The translations under genes were made by a program, and so were the position numbers. From contig NZ_PZYX01000005.1 in NCBI RefSeq assembly GCF_003047285.1, positions 124,001 through 188,000 on the forward strand: DNA of 64,000 nucleotides, written 5' to 3'. Source of the stretch: Nocardioides allogilvus. GTDB taxonomy: Bacteria > Actinomycetota > Actinomycetes > Propionibacteriales > Nocardioidaceae. Shown one piece after another: positions 34,986 to 43,865 of the stretch. Position 1 is the first letter of the stretch, and each line of letters opens with the position of its first letter. Below the pieces are notes generated by a model. The model did no database searches, was not told the origin of the DNA, and was given only the letters and a program-made list of their open reading frames with translations.

Positions 34986-36148
34986 CCGCGGGGCTCCTTG
35001 GGTAGGCCGAGCACGCGCTCGGCGAGGATGTTGCGCTGGATCTCGTCGCTGCCGCCATAGATCGTGTCGGCGCGGGAGAAGAGGAAGAGACGCTGCCAGG
35101 CGTCCAGGTCATCGGCGTCCCGGCCCGGACCCGCCTGCAGGCCTGCCGGGCCGGCGATCGCCATCGCGAGCTCGCCGAGGTCGCGGTGCCAGTTGGCCCA
35201 CACGAGCTTGGCGATCGACTCGGCGCCGGGCGCCGGGTCGGCGAGCGTGCGCTGCACGTTGGCCCGCATCACCGCGAGGCCGACCTTCGCCCGGGCCAGC
35301 CGGTCGCGGAGCAAGGGGTCCTCGAAGGAGCCGTTGTCCCTGGCCAGCGTCACCAGGTCGGCGAGCTCGCGCTCGAAGCCGACCTGCTGGGCCAGCGTGG
35401 AGACGCCCCGCTCGAAGCCGAGCAGCGCCATCGCGACCGCCCAGCCCTGGCCGGGCTGGCCCACGACGAGGTCGGCGGTCGTGCGCGCGCCGGTGAAGAA
35501 GACCTCGTTGAACTCCGAGCCGCCCGTCAGCTGCTCGATCGGGCGGACCTCGATGCCGGGCTGGTCGATCGGGACCAGAAGGAAGGACAGTCCGTGGTGG
35601 CGCTGGGAGCCGGGACCGGTGCGGGCGAGGACGAAGATCCAGTCGGACTCGTGGGCGTTGGACGTCCAGACCTTCTGGCCGTCGATGATCCACTCGTCGC
35701 CGACCAGCCGGGCCTTCGTCTGCACGTTGGCGAGGTCGGAGCCGGCGTCGGGCTCGGAGTAGCCCTGGCACCACAGCTCGGTGACGTCCTTGATCCGGGG
35801 CAGGAAGCGCGCCCGCTGGGCATCCGTGCCGTGGGCGAGCAGTGTCGGGCCGAGCAGCTCCTCACCGAGGTGGTTGACCCGCGCGGGCGCCTCGGCCAGG
35901 GCGTACTCCTCGTGGAAGATCACCTGCTGGTCCAGGCTCAGGCCGCGACCGCCGTGCTCGACGGGCCAGCCGACGCAGGTCCAGCCATGCGCGGCGAGGT
36001 GGCGGTTCCAGGCCAGTCGCTCGGCGTGGGCCTCGTGCTCGCGCCCCGGTCCGCCCAGGCCCTTGCAGGCCGCCCACTCGCCGCTCAGGTTGTCGACGAG
36101 CCAGCTGCGGACCTCGGTCCGGAACTCCTCATCGGTGGGGGCGCTCAT
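34982..36148 (-). CDS. fadE30: Acyl-CoA dehydrogenase FadE30
   Basis: This 388-residue acyl-CoA dehydrogenase has the FAD/substrate motif CQGYSEPDAGSDLANVQTKA, WTSNAHESDW, the region LLGFERG with the candidate catalytic Glu, and the C-terminal YGGSDEIQRNILAERVLGLP. It corresponds to Rv3560c, which dehydrogenates the CoA ester of 5-OH-HIP. The ATG at 36148 lies 7 nt after TAGGGT on the minus strand, so it is probably leaderless, and the -10 touches the KstR2-type palindrome. First gene of fadE30-ipdF-kstR2-fadA6. Confidence 0.92.
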   Translation of the reverse strand: MSAPTDEEFRTEVRSWLVDNLSGEWAACKGLGGPGREHEAHAERLAWNRHLAAHGWTCVGWPVEHGGRGLSLDQQVIFHEEYALAEAPARVNHLGEELLGPTLLAHGTDAQRARFLPRIKDVTELWCQGYSEPDAGSDLANVQTKARLVGDEWIIDGQKVWTSNAHESDWIFVLARTGPGSQRHHGLSFLLVPIDQPGIEVRPIEQLTGGSEFNEVFFTGARTTADLVVGQPGQGWAVAMALLGFERGVSTLAQQVGFERELADLVTLARDNGSFEDPLLRDRLARAKVGLAVMRANVQRTLADPAPGAESIAKLVWANWHRDLGELAMAIAGPAGLQAGPGRDADDLDAWQRLFLFSRADTIYGGSDEIQRNILAERVLGLPKEPRG

Positions 36149-36155
36149 GCCTGCT

Positions 36156-36178
36156 ACCCTACCAAGCAATTGCTTGGT
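36156..36178. promoter_or_regulatory. KstR2-type operator between fadE30 and fadE31
   Basis: The 18-bp palindrome ACCAAGCAATTGCTTGGT (36161-36178) is identical to that at 30195-30212, as are the five bases next to it. It lies in the 69-bp gap between divergent fadE30 and fadE31. Minus-strand TAGGGT (36161-36156) can act as the fadE30 -10 and overlaps the palindrome by one base. Confidence 0.82.
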
Positions 36179-36217
36179 TCGCACCACCCAACCAAATGCC
36201 CACGAAGGACCTCCGCG

Positions 36218-37357
36218 ATGGATCTTGACCTCACCGACTCCGAACTGGCCTTCCGGGCCGAGGCCCGCGAGTGGCTCTCGGCCCACGTGCCGCGCACACC
36301 GCTGCCCTCGATGGACACCGCCGAGGGCTTCGTCGCCCACCAGGCGTGGGAGAAGCAGCTCTGCGACGCGCGCTGGTCGGTGGTGTCGTGGCCGCGCGAG
36401 CTCGGTGGCCGCGAGGCGTCGCTGGTCGAGTGGGTGATCTTCGAGGAGGAGTACTACCGCGCGGGCGCACCCGGTCGGGTCTCCCAGAACGGCATCTTCC
36501 TGCTCGCACCGATCATCTTCGACCACGGCACCCCCGAGCAGCAGCAGCGCTTCCTGCCGACCATGGCCAGCGGCGAGAAGGTGTGGGCGCAGGCGTGGTC
36601 CGAGCCCGAGGCAGGTTCCGACCTCGCGTCCCTGCGGTCGAGCGCCACCCGCGTCGACGGTGGCTGGCGGCTGAGCGGCCAGAAGACCTGGTCGTCGCGC
36701 GCCGCGCTGGCGCACTGGGGGTTCGGTCTCTTCCGCTCCGACCCGTCCGCGGAGCGGCACGCCGGGCTGACCTACTTCCTGTTCCCGCTCGACGCCGACG
36801 GGATCACCGTCCGCCCGATCGCCCAGCTCGACGGTGAAGCCGGTTTCGCGGAGGTCTTCTTCGACGACGTGTTCGTCCCCGACTCCGACGTGCTCGGCGC
36901 CCCCGGCGACGGCTGGCGGGTCGCGATGTCGACCGCCGGCAACGAGCGCGGGCTCTCGCTCCGCTCCCCCGGGCGGTTCTGCGCCGCCGCCGATCGACTC
37001 GTCTCGCTGTACGCCGCCACGCCGGCCCCCTCAGGGGCCGCGGCCGACGCCGTGGTCGACGCCTGGGTCAAGGCCCGCGCCTACCGCCTCTACACGTGGG
37101 GCACCGTCACCCGCCTCGCCGCCGGTGGCGACATGGGCACGGCCGGCTCGGTCAACAAGGTCTTCTGGTCCGAGCTCGACGTCGCCCTGCACGAGACCGC
37201 CCTCGACCTGCTCGGCCCCGAGGCGGAGGTCGAGTCGGCCTGGACCGACGGCTACCTCTTCTCCCTGTCCGGCCCGATCTATGCCGGCACCAACGAGATC
37301 CAGCGCAACATCGTCGCCGAGCGGATCCTCGGCCTCCCGAAGGAGCCACGCCGATGA
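36218..37357 (+). CDS. fadE31: Acyl-CoA dehydrogenase FadE31-like
   Basis: This 379-residue acyl-CoA dehydrogenase has QAWSEPEAGSDLASLRSSAT, the Glu-containing STAGNERGLSLRSPG at the catalytic-base position, and YAGTNEIQRNIVAERILGLP. It is followed without gaps by fadE32 and fadE33, the order Rv3562-Rv3564. In mycobacteria such subunits form alpha2beta2 enzymes in which one partner supplies the base. The start is ATG 36218. It shares the KstR2-type operator with fadE30. Substrate: a HIP-derived acyl-CoA (family knowledge). Confidence 0.9.
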   Translation: MDLDLTDSELAFRAEAREWLSAHVPRTPLPSMDTAEGFVAHQAWEKQLCDARWSVVSWPRELGGREASLVEWVIFEEEYYRAGAPGRVSQNGIFLLAPIIFDHGTPEQQQRFLPTMASGEKVWAQAWSEPEAGSDLASLRSSATRVDGGWRLSGQKTWSSRAALAHWGFGLFRSDPSAERHAGLTYFLFPLDADGITVRPIAQLDGEAGFAEVFFDDVFVPDSDVLGAPGDGWRVAMSTAGNERGLSLRSPGRFCAAADRLVSLYAATPAPSGAAADAVVDAWVKARAYRLYTWGTVTRLAAGGDMGTAGSVNKVFWSELDVALHETALDLLGPEAEVESAWTDGYLFSLSGPIYAGTNEIQRNIVAERILGLPKEPRR

Positions 37358-38319
37358 GGTTCACCCACACCGCTGAGCAGGCCGACTTCGCGCGCACGCT
37401 CGAGTCGCTGCTGTCGGGAGCCGACACCGTCACCGCCGCCCGTGCGTGGGCGGCCGGCGACCACGCGCCCGGCCTCGCCCTGTGGTCGAAGCTGGCCGAC
37501 ACGGGCGTCACCGCGCTGCTGGTCCCGGAGCGGGCCGACGGCCTGGCTGCCAGCCCGGTCGAGCTCGTCATCGCCATGGAGGCCATCGGCCGCCACTGCG
37601 TGCCGGGTCCGTGGGTGGAGACGCTGGCCTTCCTGACGCCGCTGCTCTCGTCCGTCGGCTCCGCCGACGACACGCTGGCCGAGGTGGCCGCGGGTGAGGT
37701 GCTGCTCACCGTCGCGGCCGGTCCGCACGTCCCCCACGCCCTCGACGCCGACGTCGCGTCGGCCTTCAGGCTCCTCGACTCCCGCACCCTGCACACGGCT
37801 CGGGTCGGTGCGGCGCTCTCCTCCATCGACACCACCCGGCGGCTCTTCACGGTCGTCCCGGACCGCGAGATCGCCGAGGTCCCGACCGACGCGGTGCTCG
37901 CAGCGTTCGACCTTGCGGTGCTGGCGAACGCCGCGCAGCTGCTCGGGGCCGGCGAGCGCGTGCTCGCCGACAGCGTCGCCTATGTCAAGCAGCGCAAGCA
38001 GTTCGGCCGCGAGATCGGGTCCTACCAGGCGATCAAGCACCAGCTCGCGGACGTGCGGATCGCGCTCGACTTCGCCCGCCCGCTCATCGACGGTGCGGCG
38101 CTCACCCCGGGCACGATCGACGTCTCCGCTGCCCGCATCGCCGCCGCGGACGCCGCCCACCTCGCGGCGCGGGTCGGGCTGCAGGTGCACGGTGCGATCG
38201 GCTACACCGCCGAGTTCGACCTGTCGCTGTGGATCCTCAAGATCCGCGCTCTGGTCGCGGCCTGGGGCACCCAGTCCTTCCACCGGGCGCGGGTCCTGCA
38301 GGCGCTGGGAGCCGCCTGA
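37354..38319 (+). CDS. fadE32: Acyl-CoA dehydrogenase subunit FadE32-like
   Basis: This 321-residue protein is shorter than a full acyl-CoA dehydrogenase. The N-terminal helical domain is present, the middle beta-domain is reduced, and the C-terminal FAD-binding helix motif KQRKQFGREIGSYQAIKHQLADV and VHGAIGYTAEFDLSLW are intact. It is probably the partner of FadE31 in a heterotetramer. The ATG overlaps the fadE31 stop (ATGA) and its TGA overlaps the next ATG, so stoichiometric translation is likely. Confidence 0.88.
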   Translation: MRFTHTAEQADFARTLESLLSGADTVTAARAWAAGDHAPGLALWSKLADTGVTALLVPERADGLAASPVELVIAMEAIGRHCVPGPWVETLAFLTPLLSSVGSADDTLAEVAAGEVLLTVAAGPHVPHALDADVASAFRLLDSRTLHTARVGAALSSIDTTRRLFTVVPDREIAEVPTDAVLAAFDLAVLANAAQLLGAGERVLADSVAYVKQRKQFGREIGSYQAIKHQLADVRIALDFARPLIDGAALTPGTIDVSAARIAAADAAHLAARVGLQVHGAIGYTAEFDLSLWILKIRALVAAWGTQSFHRARVLQALGAA

Positions 38320-39224
38320 TGCGCACCGAGGAGCAGGCCGAGCTCGCTGCCGTCGTGCGGTCCCTGCTCGCGAAGCGCGCCGACAGTGCGGCCGTCCGGG
38401 CCGCGATGACCTCCGGGAGCGGCTTCGACGAGACCCTGTGGCAGACGCTGTGCGAGCAGGTCGGCGTGACCGATGCCGACATGGGCGTCGCCGAGACCTG
38501 CGTCGTGCTCGAGGAGCTCGGCCGCTCGCTCGCGCCCTCTCCCCTCCTCCCCACCGCGATCGCCGCCGCCGCCCTGCTCGCCGACGGCGACCCGGGCGGC
38601 CTGCTGGAGCGCATCGCGGCCGGCGAGATCGCCACCGTGGCCACCCCCGACCACGTGCTCTTCGGCGCCCAGGCACAGATCGTCCTGGCGTACGTCGACG
38701 GCATCCTCGTCGAGGTGGCCGAGACCCCCGTCAAGGTGCCCGCGATGGACCCGACGATCCAGCTCGCGACCGTGGCACAGCGGGTCGACCCCTTGCCCGC
38801 TCACGTCCGCGACGTCGCGCTCGTCCTCACCGCAGCCCTCCAGGTCGGCGGCATGCAGCGCGCCCTCGACGACACCGTCGCCTACAGCTTGCAGCGGGTG
38901 CAGTTCGGCCGGCAGATCGGCTCGTTCCAGGCGTTGAAGCACCGGATGGCCGACCTGCTCGTCGAGCTCGAGCTGTCGCGATCAGCGATGCTGCACGCGG
39001 TCGACGGGCTGGTCGACGCGGCAACCGATGCACCCGAGAGGGCGGCCGTCGCTGCGGCGTACTGCACCGAGGCCTTCGGCCACGTCGCCGGCGAGATGGT
39101 CCAGCTGCACGGCGGCATCGCCATCACCTGGGAGCACGATGCCCACCTGGTCCTCAAGCGGGCGCACGCGCTCGGCACGCTGTGGGGCCAGCCGCACACG
39201 CACCGTGCGCGGCTGGCCCTCTGA
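38319..39224 (+). CDS. fadE33: Acyl-CoA dehydrogenase subunit FadE33-like
   Basis: This 301-residue short acyl-CoA dehydrogenase subunit has the C-terminal QRVQFGRQIGSFQALKHRMADL, QLHGGIAITWEHDAHLVLKRAHAL. Like FadE32 it lacks much of the central domain and is expected to work with a larger partner such as FadE31. The start ATG overlaps the previous stop by one base (TGATG). Last gene of the operon; the convergent metalloprotease ends 9 bp later. No rho-independent terminator is visible in this gap. Confidence 0.87.
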   Translation: MRTEEQAELAAVVRSLLAKRADSAAVRAAMTSGSGFDETLWQTLCEQVGVTDADMGVAETCVVLEELGRSLAPSPLLPTAIAAAALLADGDPGGLLERIAAGEIATVATPDHVLFGAQAQIVLAYVDGILVEVAETPVKVPAMDPTIQLATVAQRVDPLPAHVRDVALVLTAALQVGGMQRALDDTVAYSLQRVQFGRQIGSFQALKHRMADLLVELELSRSAMLHAVDGLVDAATDAPERAAVAAAYCTEAFGHVAGEMVQLHGGIAITWEHDAHLVLKRAHALGTLWGQPHTHRARLAL

Positions 39225-39233
39225 CGGGGTCGG

Positions 39234-40181
39234 TCAGCCGTTGCCGCCGGCGCGGTACTCCACCCAGCCGTCGCTCATCCGGGCCGACTGGCCCGGCGTG
39301 AACATGTTCATGCAGGAGTCCTGCGTGTAGTCCATGAAGTTGTGGATGGGGTCGAGGCCGGGCGCCGAGCAGGTGTCCGCGCCGACCGGACAGTCGAACT
39401 GCGGGTGCGCCTCGGCCGGGGTGTCGTCGACACCGTCGCCCTTGACCGAGCAGCCGCCGGCGAAGGTGTGCTCGAGCATCAGCCAGTGGCCGACCTCGTG
39501 GGTGAGCGTGTCGCCGAGGGAGTACTTGCCAGCCGTGCCGCCGGGCATCGACTCGTCGAGGATCACCACGCCGTCCTTGGTGGCACCGGAGCCGGCGTTG
39601 TAGGTCTGCGGGAAGTAGGCCCAGCCGAGCAGGCCGCCACCGATGTTGGCGGCATAGACGTTGAGCGTCTCGGAGTCACCCTCGTGCAGGGCCTCCTTCA
39701 TCGCGATCTCGGTGCGCCCCGGGGTGACGGTCGACCACTCGGCGTTGACGGTGTAGGTCGTCTTGGCGAGGGCGAAGCGGAACGGAGTGTCGGCGGCGTC
39801 CGGAGCGGTCAGCCCGCTGAAGGAGTCGTTGAGCACGGTCATCTGTGCGGCGACCATGCCCTCCATCCGGCGGGTCTCCCTGCGCGTCAGGGCGTGGTCG
39901 GAGACGACGTGGAAGACGGTGTCGACGGTGACCGACCCGGGTGCGAGCTGGGCGGAGTCGGCGAGCTGGGCGAACTCGCCTGCCTTGGCGGCGGGGTAGA
40001 GCGCCGGCTCCTGGGCCTTGGCGCCCGGCTTGATGCGGGCGGCGGACGAGGAGCCCTCGGCGCAGGCAGCGGCGCCGTCGGACATGACGCCGGCGAAGAC
40101 CGGGGTGACGGCGAACGTCAGCGGCGAGAGGGCGAGGATGCCGGAGACGGCGGCGGTGCGGGCAAGACGCGTGGGACGCAT
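39234..40181 (-). CDS. Secreted M43-type zinc metalloprotease
   Basis: This 315-residue protein begins with a Sec signal (MRPTRLARTAAVSGILALSP, then a hydrophobic stretch with an Ala-rich cleavage region). The catalytic motif HEVGHWLMLEH gives H228, E229, H232 and H238, and the Met-turn region is NFMDYTQDSCMNMFTPGQ, both typical of the pappalysin/cytophagalysin (M43) family. Cysteine pairs suggest disulfides outside the cell. It is unrelated in function to the flanking steroid genes and may be a scavenging protease. ATG start at 40181. Confidence 0.9.
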   Translation of the reverse strand: MRPTRLARTAAVSGILALSPLTFAVTPVFAGVMSDGAAACAEGSSSAARIKPGAKAQEPALYPAAKAGEFAQLADSAQLAPGSVTVDTVFHVVSDHALTRRETRRMEGMVAAQMTVLNDSFSGLTAPDAADTPFRFALAKTTYTVNAEWSTVTPGRTEIAMKEALHEGDSETLNVYAANIGGGLLGWAYFPQTYNAGSGATKDGVVILDESMPGGTAGKYSLGDTLTHEVGHWLMLEHTFAGGCSVKGDGVDDTPAEAHPQFDCPVGADTCSAPGLDPIHNFMDYTQDSCMNMFTPGQSARMSDGWVEYRAGGNG

Positions 40182-40266
40182 GGGTGGTGTTCCCTTCGGG
40201 CGACGAGGTGGATCAGGCCAACCTAGACGCGCGTCGCCGGTTTGGGTATCACCGCTGCGGGGGAAC

Positions 40267-40902
40267 TCAGGTCGCGGTGCGATAGCCGCCGCGGTAGTAG
40301 AGCAGCGGGTCCTCGGCGTCGCCTGCGGCGAGGTCGACGACCTTGCCGATCACGAGGTAGTGGTCGCCGGCCTCGTGCACGGCGTGCACCGTGCAGTCGA
40401 CGTGACCGACGATCCCGGCCAGCAGCGGCGAGCCGGTGTCCTTGCTCGGGGTCCAGGAGACCCCGGCGAACTTGTCGTCGCCACTGGACGCGAACTGGTT
40501 GGAGACCTGCTCCTGGTCGGAGGCCAGGAAGTTGACGCAGAACGTGCCGGCACGCTGGATCGACGCGAAGGCCCGTGACTGCCTCGTCGGCAGGAAGGCG
40601 ACGAGCGGCGGGTCGAGGGAGACACTCGTGAACGACTGGCAGGTCATCCCGACCGGCACCCCGTCCGACACCGTCGTGACGACCGTGACTCCCGAGGCGT
40701 AGCGGCCGAGGACGTCGCGGAACAGCCGCGCCTGGTTCTGCGCCTCCTCGCCGTCGACCTCGATCGTCTCGCCGGGCCGCCACTCGAAGTCGTGGGGGAA
40801 ATTGCCCAGGAACGAGTCGATCAGCTCCCGTGGCGGCCAGGACGCGCGTGCGTCGTCGGCCATTCCGTCAGGGAGGTCATTCATCCGGACAGTCTCGCCC
40901 AT
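40267..40902 (-). CDS. hsaB: Flavin reductase HsaB
   Basis: This 211-residue flavin-reductase-like protein has the RFRDVLGRYASGVTVVTTVSDGVPVGMTCQSFTSVSLDPPLV-type core (split here: GRYASGVTVVTT and PVGMTCQSFTSVSLDPPL) and VDCTVHAVHEAGDHYLVIG near the C-terminus. HsaB supplies reduced flavin to HsaA. The start is uncertain: ATGs at 40902, 40884 and 40863 are all in frame. The longest leaves a 5-bp gap to hsaC and gives an N-terminus about 25 residues longer than mycobacterial HsaB (187 residues). Last gene of hsaA-D-C-B. Confidence 0.9.
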   Translation of the reverse strand: MGETVRMNDLPDGMADDARASWPPRELIDSFLGNFPHDFEWRPGETIEVDGEEAQNQARLFRDVLGRYASGVTVVTTVSDGVPVGMTCQSFTSVSLDPPLVAFLPTRQSRAFASIQRAGTFCVNFLASDQEQVSNQFASSGDDKFAGVSWTPSKDTGSPLLAGIVGHVDCTVHAVHEAGDHYLVIGKVVDLAAGDAEDPLLYYRGGYRTAT

Positions 40903-40907
40903 CGCGC

Positions 40908-41798
40908 TCAACCGCCGAACTGGTGACCCCAGTAGGAGACGGCCGTGCTCTCCCGGGCCACCCAGCGGGCGTCGTCGACCTGCAGGCCCTCGGTGCCGAA
41001 CTCGATGTCGAAGCCGGCCGGGCTCTTGACGTAGAACGAGACCATCTCGTCGTTCATGTGCCGCCCCAGCGTCGCCGACAACGGCGCCTTGTGCTTGCGG
41101 ACCCGCTCCAGCGCGCGACCCACGTCGTCGAGCCTGTCGACCTCGAGCATGATGTGGACGCACTTGGACGGGTTGGGCATCGGCAAGAACGCCAGCGAGT
41201 GGTGGCGCGGGTTGATGCCGAGGAAGCGCAACCACACCTTGGTGCCCGGCTCCTTGCCGACGAACTCACCCGGCATCGACATCGAGTCGCGCAGCCGGAA
41301 GCCGAGCACGTCGCGGTAGAACCGCAGCGCCTCGACGTCGTCGCTGACCGGGACCACGATGTGGCCCATCCCCTGGTCGCCGGTGACGAAGGTGGCGGCA
41401 TAGGGCGTGACGACCGGGCGGGACTCGTAGGTGATGCCGTGGAAGAGCTCGAAGACGTTGTCGAAGGGGTCGGTGAAGCGGACCAGCTCCTGCACCCGGC
41501 GCTCGGCCAGCTCGGCGGCCGTGCCCTCCTCGAACTCGACGCCCGCCTTCTGCAGGTGCTCGCGCGCCTGCTGGAGCGCGTCGTGGTCGGCCAGCTCCCA
41601 GCCGGTCGCCGACAGCTCGTCGACGTCGCTCGGGAAGACGACCAGCCGGGCCGACACCTCGTCGATGCGGTAGTAGAGGTTGCCCTCGGTCGGCCCGCGG
41701 CCGACGGCGAGTCCGAGCACCTTCTCGGCGAAGGAGCGCCAGGCCTCGAGGTCGGTGCTGGCCACGCGGACGTAGCCCATGGACTTGATGTCGATCAT
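40908..41798 (-). CDS. hsaC: Extradiol catechol dioxygenase HsaC
   Basis: This 296-residue two-domain vicinal-oxygen-chelate dioxygenase cleaves the catechol 3,4-DHSA between rings A and B. Iron ligands are visible: His in GMGHIVVPVS, His in NPRHHSLAFLPMP and Glu in FDIEFGTEG. SATLGRHMND and VARESTAVSYWGHQF match HsaC/BphC enzymes. The ATG overlaps the hsaD TGA (ATGA). Gene order in this operon is A-D-C-B, as in M. tuberculosis. Confidence 0.95.
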   Translation of the reverse strand: MIDIKSMGYVRVASTDLEAWRSFAEKVLGLAVGRGPTEGNLYYRIDEVSARLVVFPSDVDELSATGWELADHDALQQAREHLQKAGVEFEEGTAAELAERRVQELVRFTDPFDNVFELFHGITYESRPVVTPYAATFVTGDQGMGHIVVPVSDDVEALRFYRDVLGFRLRDSMSMPGEFVGKEPGTKVWLRFLGINPRHHSLAFLPMPNPSKCVHIMLEVDRLDDVGRALERVRKHKAPLSATLGRHMNDEMVSFYVKSPAGFDIEFGTEGLQVDDARWVARESTAVSYWGHQFGG

Positions 41799-42658
41799 TT
41801 CGATCCCCTCTCGACATGGCGGTTCAGGAAGTTGACGGCGACCTCGCGGAACTCGTCGGCCGCCTCGATCTGGGCCCAGTGGCCGCAGTTGGGGAACACG
41901 TGCAGCTGGGCCTTCGGGATCAGCTTGAGGGCGACCATCGCGCCGTCGAGCGGGTTGACCCGGTCCTCGCGGCCCCAGGTCAGCAGCGTGTGCTGCCGCA
42001 GCCGGTGGGCCTCGCGCCAGAGCATGCCGTCCTCGTAGGTGTCGGGGTTCCAGAACGACAAGCCCATCGAACGCATCGCCTCGCGGGCGCCGGGCGCCGT
42101 CGCGTCGGCGAAGCGCTCTTCGACGAGCTCGTCGGTGACGAGGTCCTGGTTGACCACCATCGTCCGGATGAATGCCCGCAGGGACTCGCGCGTCGGGTCG
42201 GCCCCGAAGTCCATCAGCCGCTGCACGCCCTCGGTGGGATCGGCGTGGAACAGGTTGAGCGAGAGCCCGCCCGGTCCCATCAGCACCAGCCGCGCGACCC
42301 GCTTCGGGTGCTCGAGGGCCAGCCGCATCGCCGTACCGCCACCGAGGCTGTTGCCCAGGAGGTGGCAGCGGTCGATGCCGAGGTGGTCGAGCACGCCGAT
42401 GACGTGCTGGGCGGCGTGGCGGTAGTAGTTGCCGACGACCTCGGGCTTGCCGGAGGCGCCGAAGCCGGGCTGGTCGACCAGGATCGTGCGGAAGCCCTGC
42501 GCGAAGCCGGGCAGGGCCGCGCCGAAGTTGGACCACGACGACGCCCCGGGCCCGCCGCCGTGCAGCATGACGAGCGGGAACCCCTCACCGCTCTCGTAGT
42601 AGGCGATCTCGGTGCCGTCGACCTCGACGGTCAGGCGGAGGTCTTCCTTGGCGGGCAC
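41795..42658 (-). CDS. hsaD: Meta-cleavage product hydrolase HsaD
   Basis: This 287-residue alpha/beta hydrolase cleaves the C-C bond of 4,9-DSHA to give DOHNAA (HIP) and HHD. The nucleophile is S104 in LLGNSLGGGTAMR, the acid lies in WGREDRVNP and the histidine in PNCGHWAQIE; the oxyanion segment is MLHGGGPGASSWSNF. All match HsaD/BphD. The GTG start overlaps the hsaA stop region directly (adjacent), and the TGA overlaps the hsaC ATG. Confidence 0.95.
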   Translation of the reverse strand: MPAKEDLRLTVEVDGTEIAYYESGEGFPLVMLHGGGPGASSWSNFGAALPGFAQGFRTILVDQPGFGASGKPEVVGNYYRHAAQHVIGVLDHLGIDRCHLLGNSLGGGTAMRLALEHPKRVARLVLMGPGGLSLNLFHADPTEGVQRLMDFGADPTRESLRAFIRTMVVNQDLVTDELVEERFADATAPGAREAMRSMGLSFWNPDTYEDGMLWREAHRLRQHTLLTWGREDRVNPLDGAMVALKLIPKAQLHVFPNCGHWAQIEAADEFREVAVNFLNRHVERGSK

Positions 42659-43831
42659 TCAGTACATCCCCGGGTCGATCTTGTGCCCGAACTCGAGCTC
42701 GCCGAACATCTTCAGCGCGCGCTCGGGGTCGTTGGCAGCGTGCACCCGTCCGGCATGGGCGTCGCGCCAGGCTCGCTGGAGGTAGGTGCCCTCGGCCAGG
42801 GCCCGGCCGCCGGACGCCTCGAACAGCGCGTCGATCGCGTCGATCGCGCGCTGGGTGCCGAGCACCTGGTCACGCCGCACCTTGAGCCGGAGGTTGAGCG
42901 GGATCTTCTCCCCGCGGGCGACGTGCGCCTGCTCCTCGCGAATGTTGGTCATCAGCAACGCCCAGGCGGCGTCGATCTCGCTGCCGGCGCGCGCGATCCG
43001 GACCGCCGCGAAGGGGTCGGAGGATGCCTTCTCCCCGAGGTAGGCCGCACGCACGCGCTGCTGCTGCATCTCGACGTGCTCGGCGTAGGCACCGCTGGCC
43101 ATCCCGACGATCGGGCTGGTGATGGTGCTGGTGAACAGCGAGTGGAAGGGCAGCTTGTAGAGGTCGGAGGTGTTCTGCTCCTGGCCGGGGCCGAAGCAGC
43201 GGCCGGTGTCGCTCATCGACAGCGTGAACGCCTCGGGCACGAACACGTCGTCGACGACGACGTCGTTGGAGCCGGTGCCGCGCAGCCCGACGACGTTCCA
43301 GACGTCGAGGATCTCGTAGTCGGAGCGCGGGACCATGAAGGTCTTGAAGTCGACGACGTTGCCGTCGGCGTTGAAGACGAGCCCGCCCAGCAGCACCCAC
43401 TGGGCGTGCGCGGACCCGGATGAGAACGACCACTTGCCGCTGAGGGTGTAGCCCCCGTCGGTGAGCACGGCCTTGCCGGTCGGGGCGTAGGACGAGCTGA
43501 GCCGGGTGCTGGTGTCACTCCCCCAGACGGCCTGCTGCGCCTCGTCGGTGAAGAGCGCGACCTGCCACGGGTGGACGCCGAGCACGCTGGAGATCCAGCC
43601 GGTCGAGCCGTCGGCGGAGGCGATCAGCCGCACCGCGGTGAAGAAGTCGACCGGGTCGGACTCGAGGCCGTCGAAGCGCGCGGGCTGCAGCATCCGGAAG
43701 AAGCCGGTCTCCTCGAGCTCCTTGACCGACTGGTCGGGCACCTGCCGCAGGCGCTCGGCCTCGTCGGCACGCTCGCGGAAGCCGGGCAGCAGGTCTCGGA
43801 CGGAGTCGAGAACAGGTGAAGGCGTCGTCAT
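42659..43831 (-). CDS. hsaA: Flavin-dependent monooxygenase HsaA, oxygenase subunit
   Basis: This 390-residue acyl-CoA-dehydrogenase-fold hydroxylase converts 3-HSA to 3,4-DHSA using reduced flavin from HsaB. Matching segments include FFRMLQPARFDGLESDP, GSTGWISSVLGVHPWQVALF, GKWSFSSGSAHAQWVLLGG and RGTGSNDVVVDDVFVPE. First gene of the hsaADCB operon. TAGTAT ends 6 nt before the ATG on the minus strand and uses the left arm of the KstR-like site, so the mRNA is probably leaderless. The kstD start is only 34 bp away. Confidence 0.95.
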   Translation of the reverse strand: MTTPSPVLDSVRDLLPGFRERADEAERLRQVPDQSVKELEETGFFRMLQPARFDGLESDPVDFFTAVRLIASADGSTGWISSVLGVHPWQVALFTDEAQQAVWGSDTSTRLSSSYAPTGKAVLTDGGYTLSGKWSFSSGSAHAQWVLLGGLVFNADGNVVDFKTFMVPRSDYEILDVWNVVGLRGTGSNDVVVDDVFVPEAFTLSMSDTGRCFGPGQEQNTSDLYKLPFHSLFTSTITSPIVGMASGAYAEHVEMQQQRVRAAYLGEKASSDPFAAVRIARAGSEIDAAWALLMTNIREEQAHVARGEKIPLNLRLKVRRDQVLGTQRAIDAIDALFEASGGRALAEGTYLQRAWRDAHAGRVHAANDPERALKMFGELEFGHKIDPGMY

Positions 43832-43840
43832 GTCGCCATA

Positions 43841-43856
43841 CTAGAACCTGTTACAG
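43841..43856. promoter_or_regulatory. KstR-like operator between hsaA and kstD
   Basis: ctagAACctGTTacag contains a full TnnAACnnGTTnnA match at 43842-43855. Both arms double as -10 hexamers: minus-strand TAGTAT for hsaA and plus-strand TACAGT (43852-43857) for kstD, so two back-to-back promoters share one site. Confidence 0.85.
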
Positions 43857-43865
43857 TTTTGCGCC

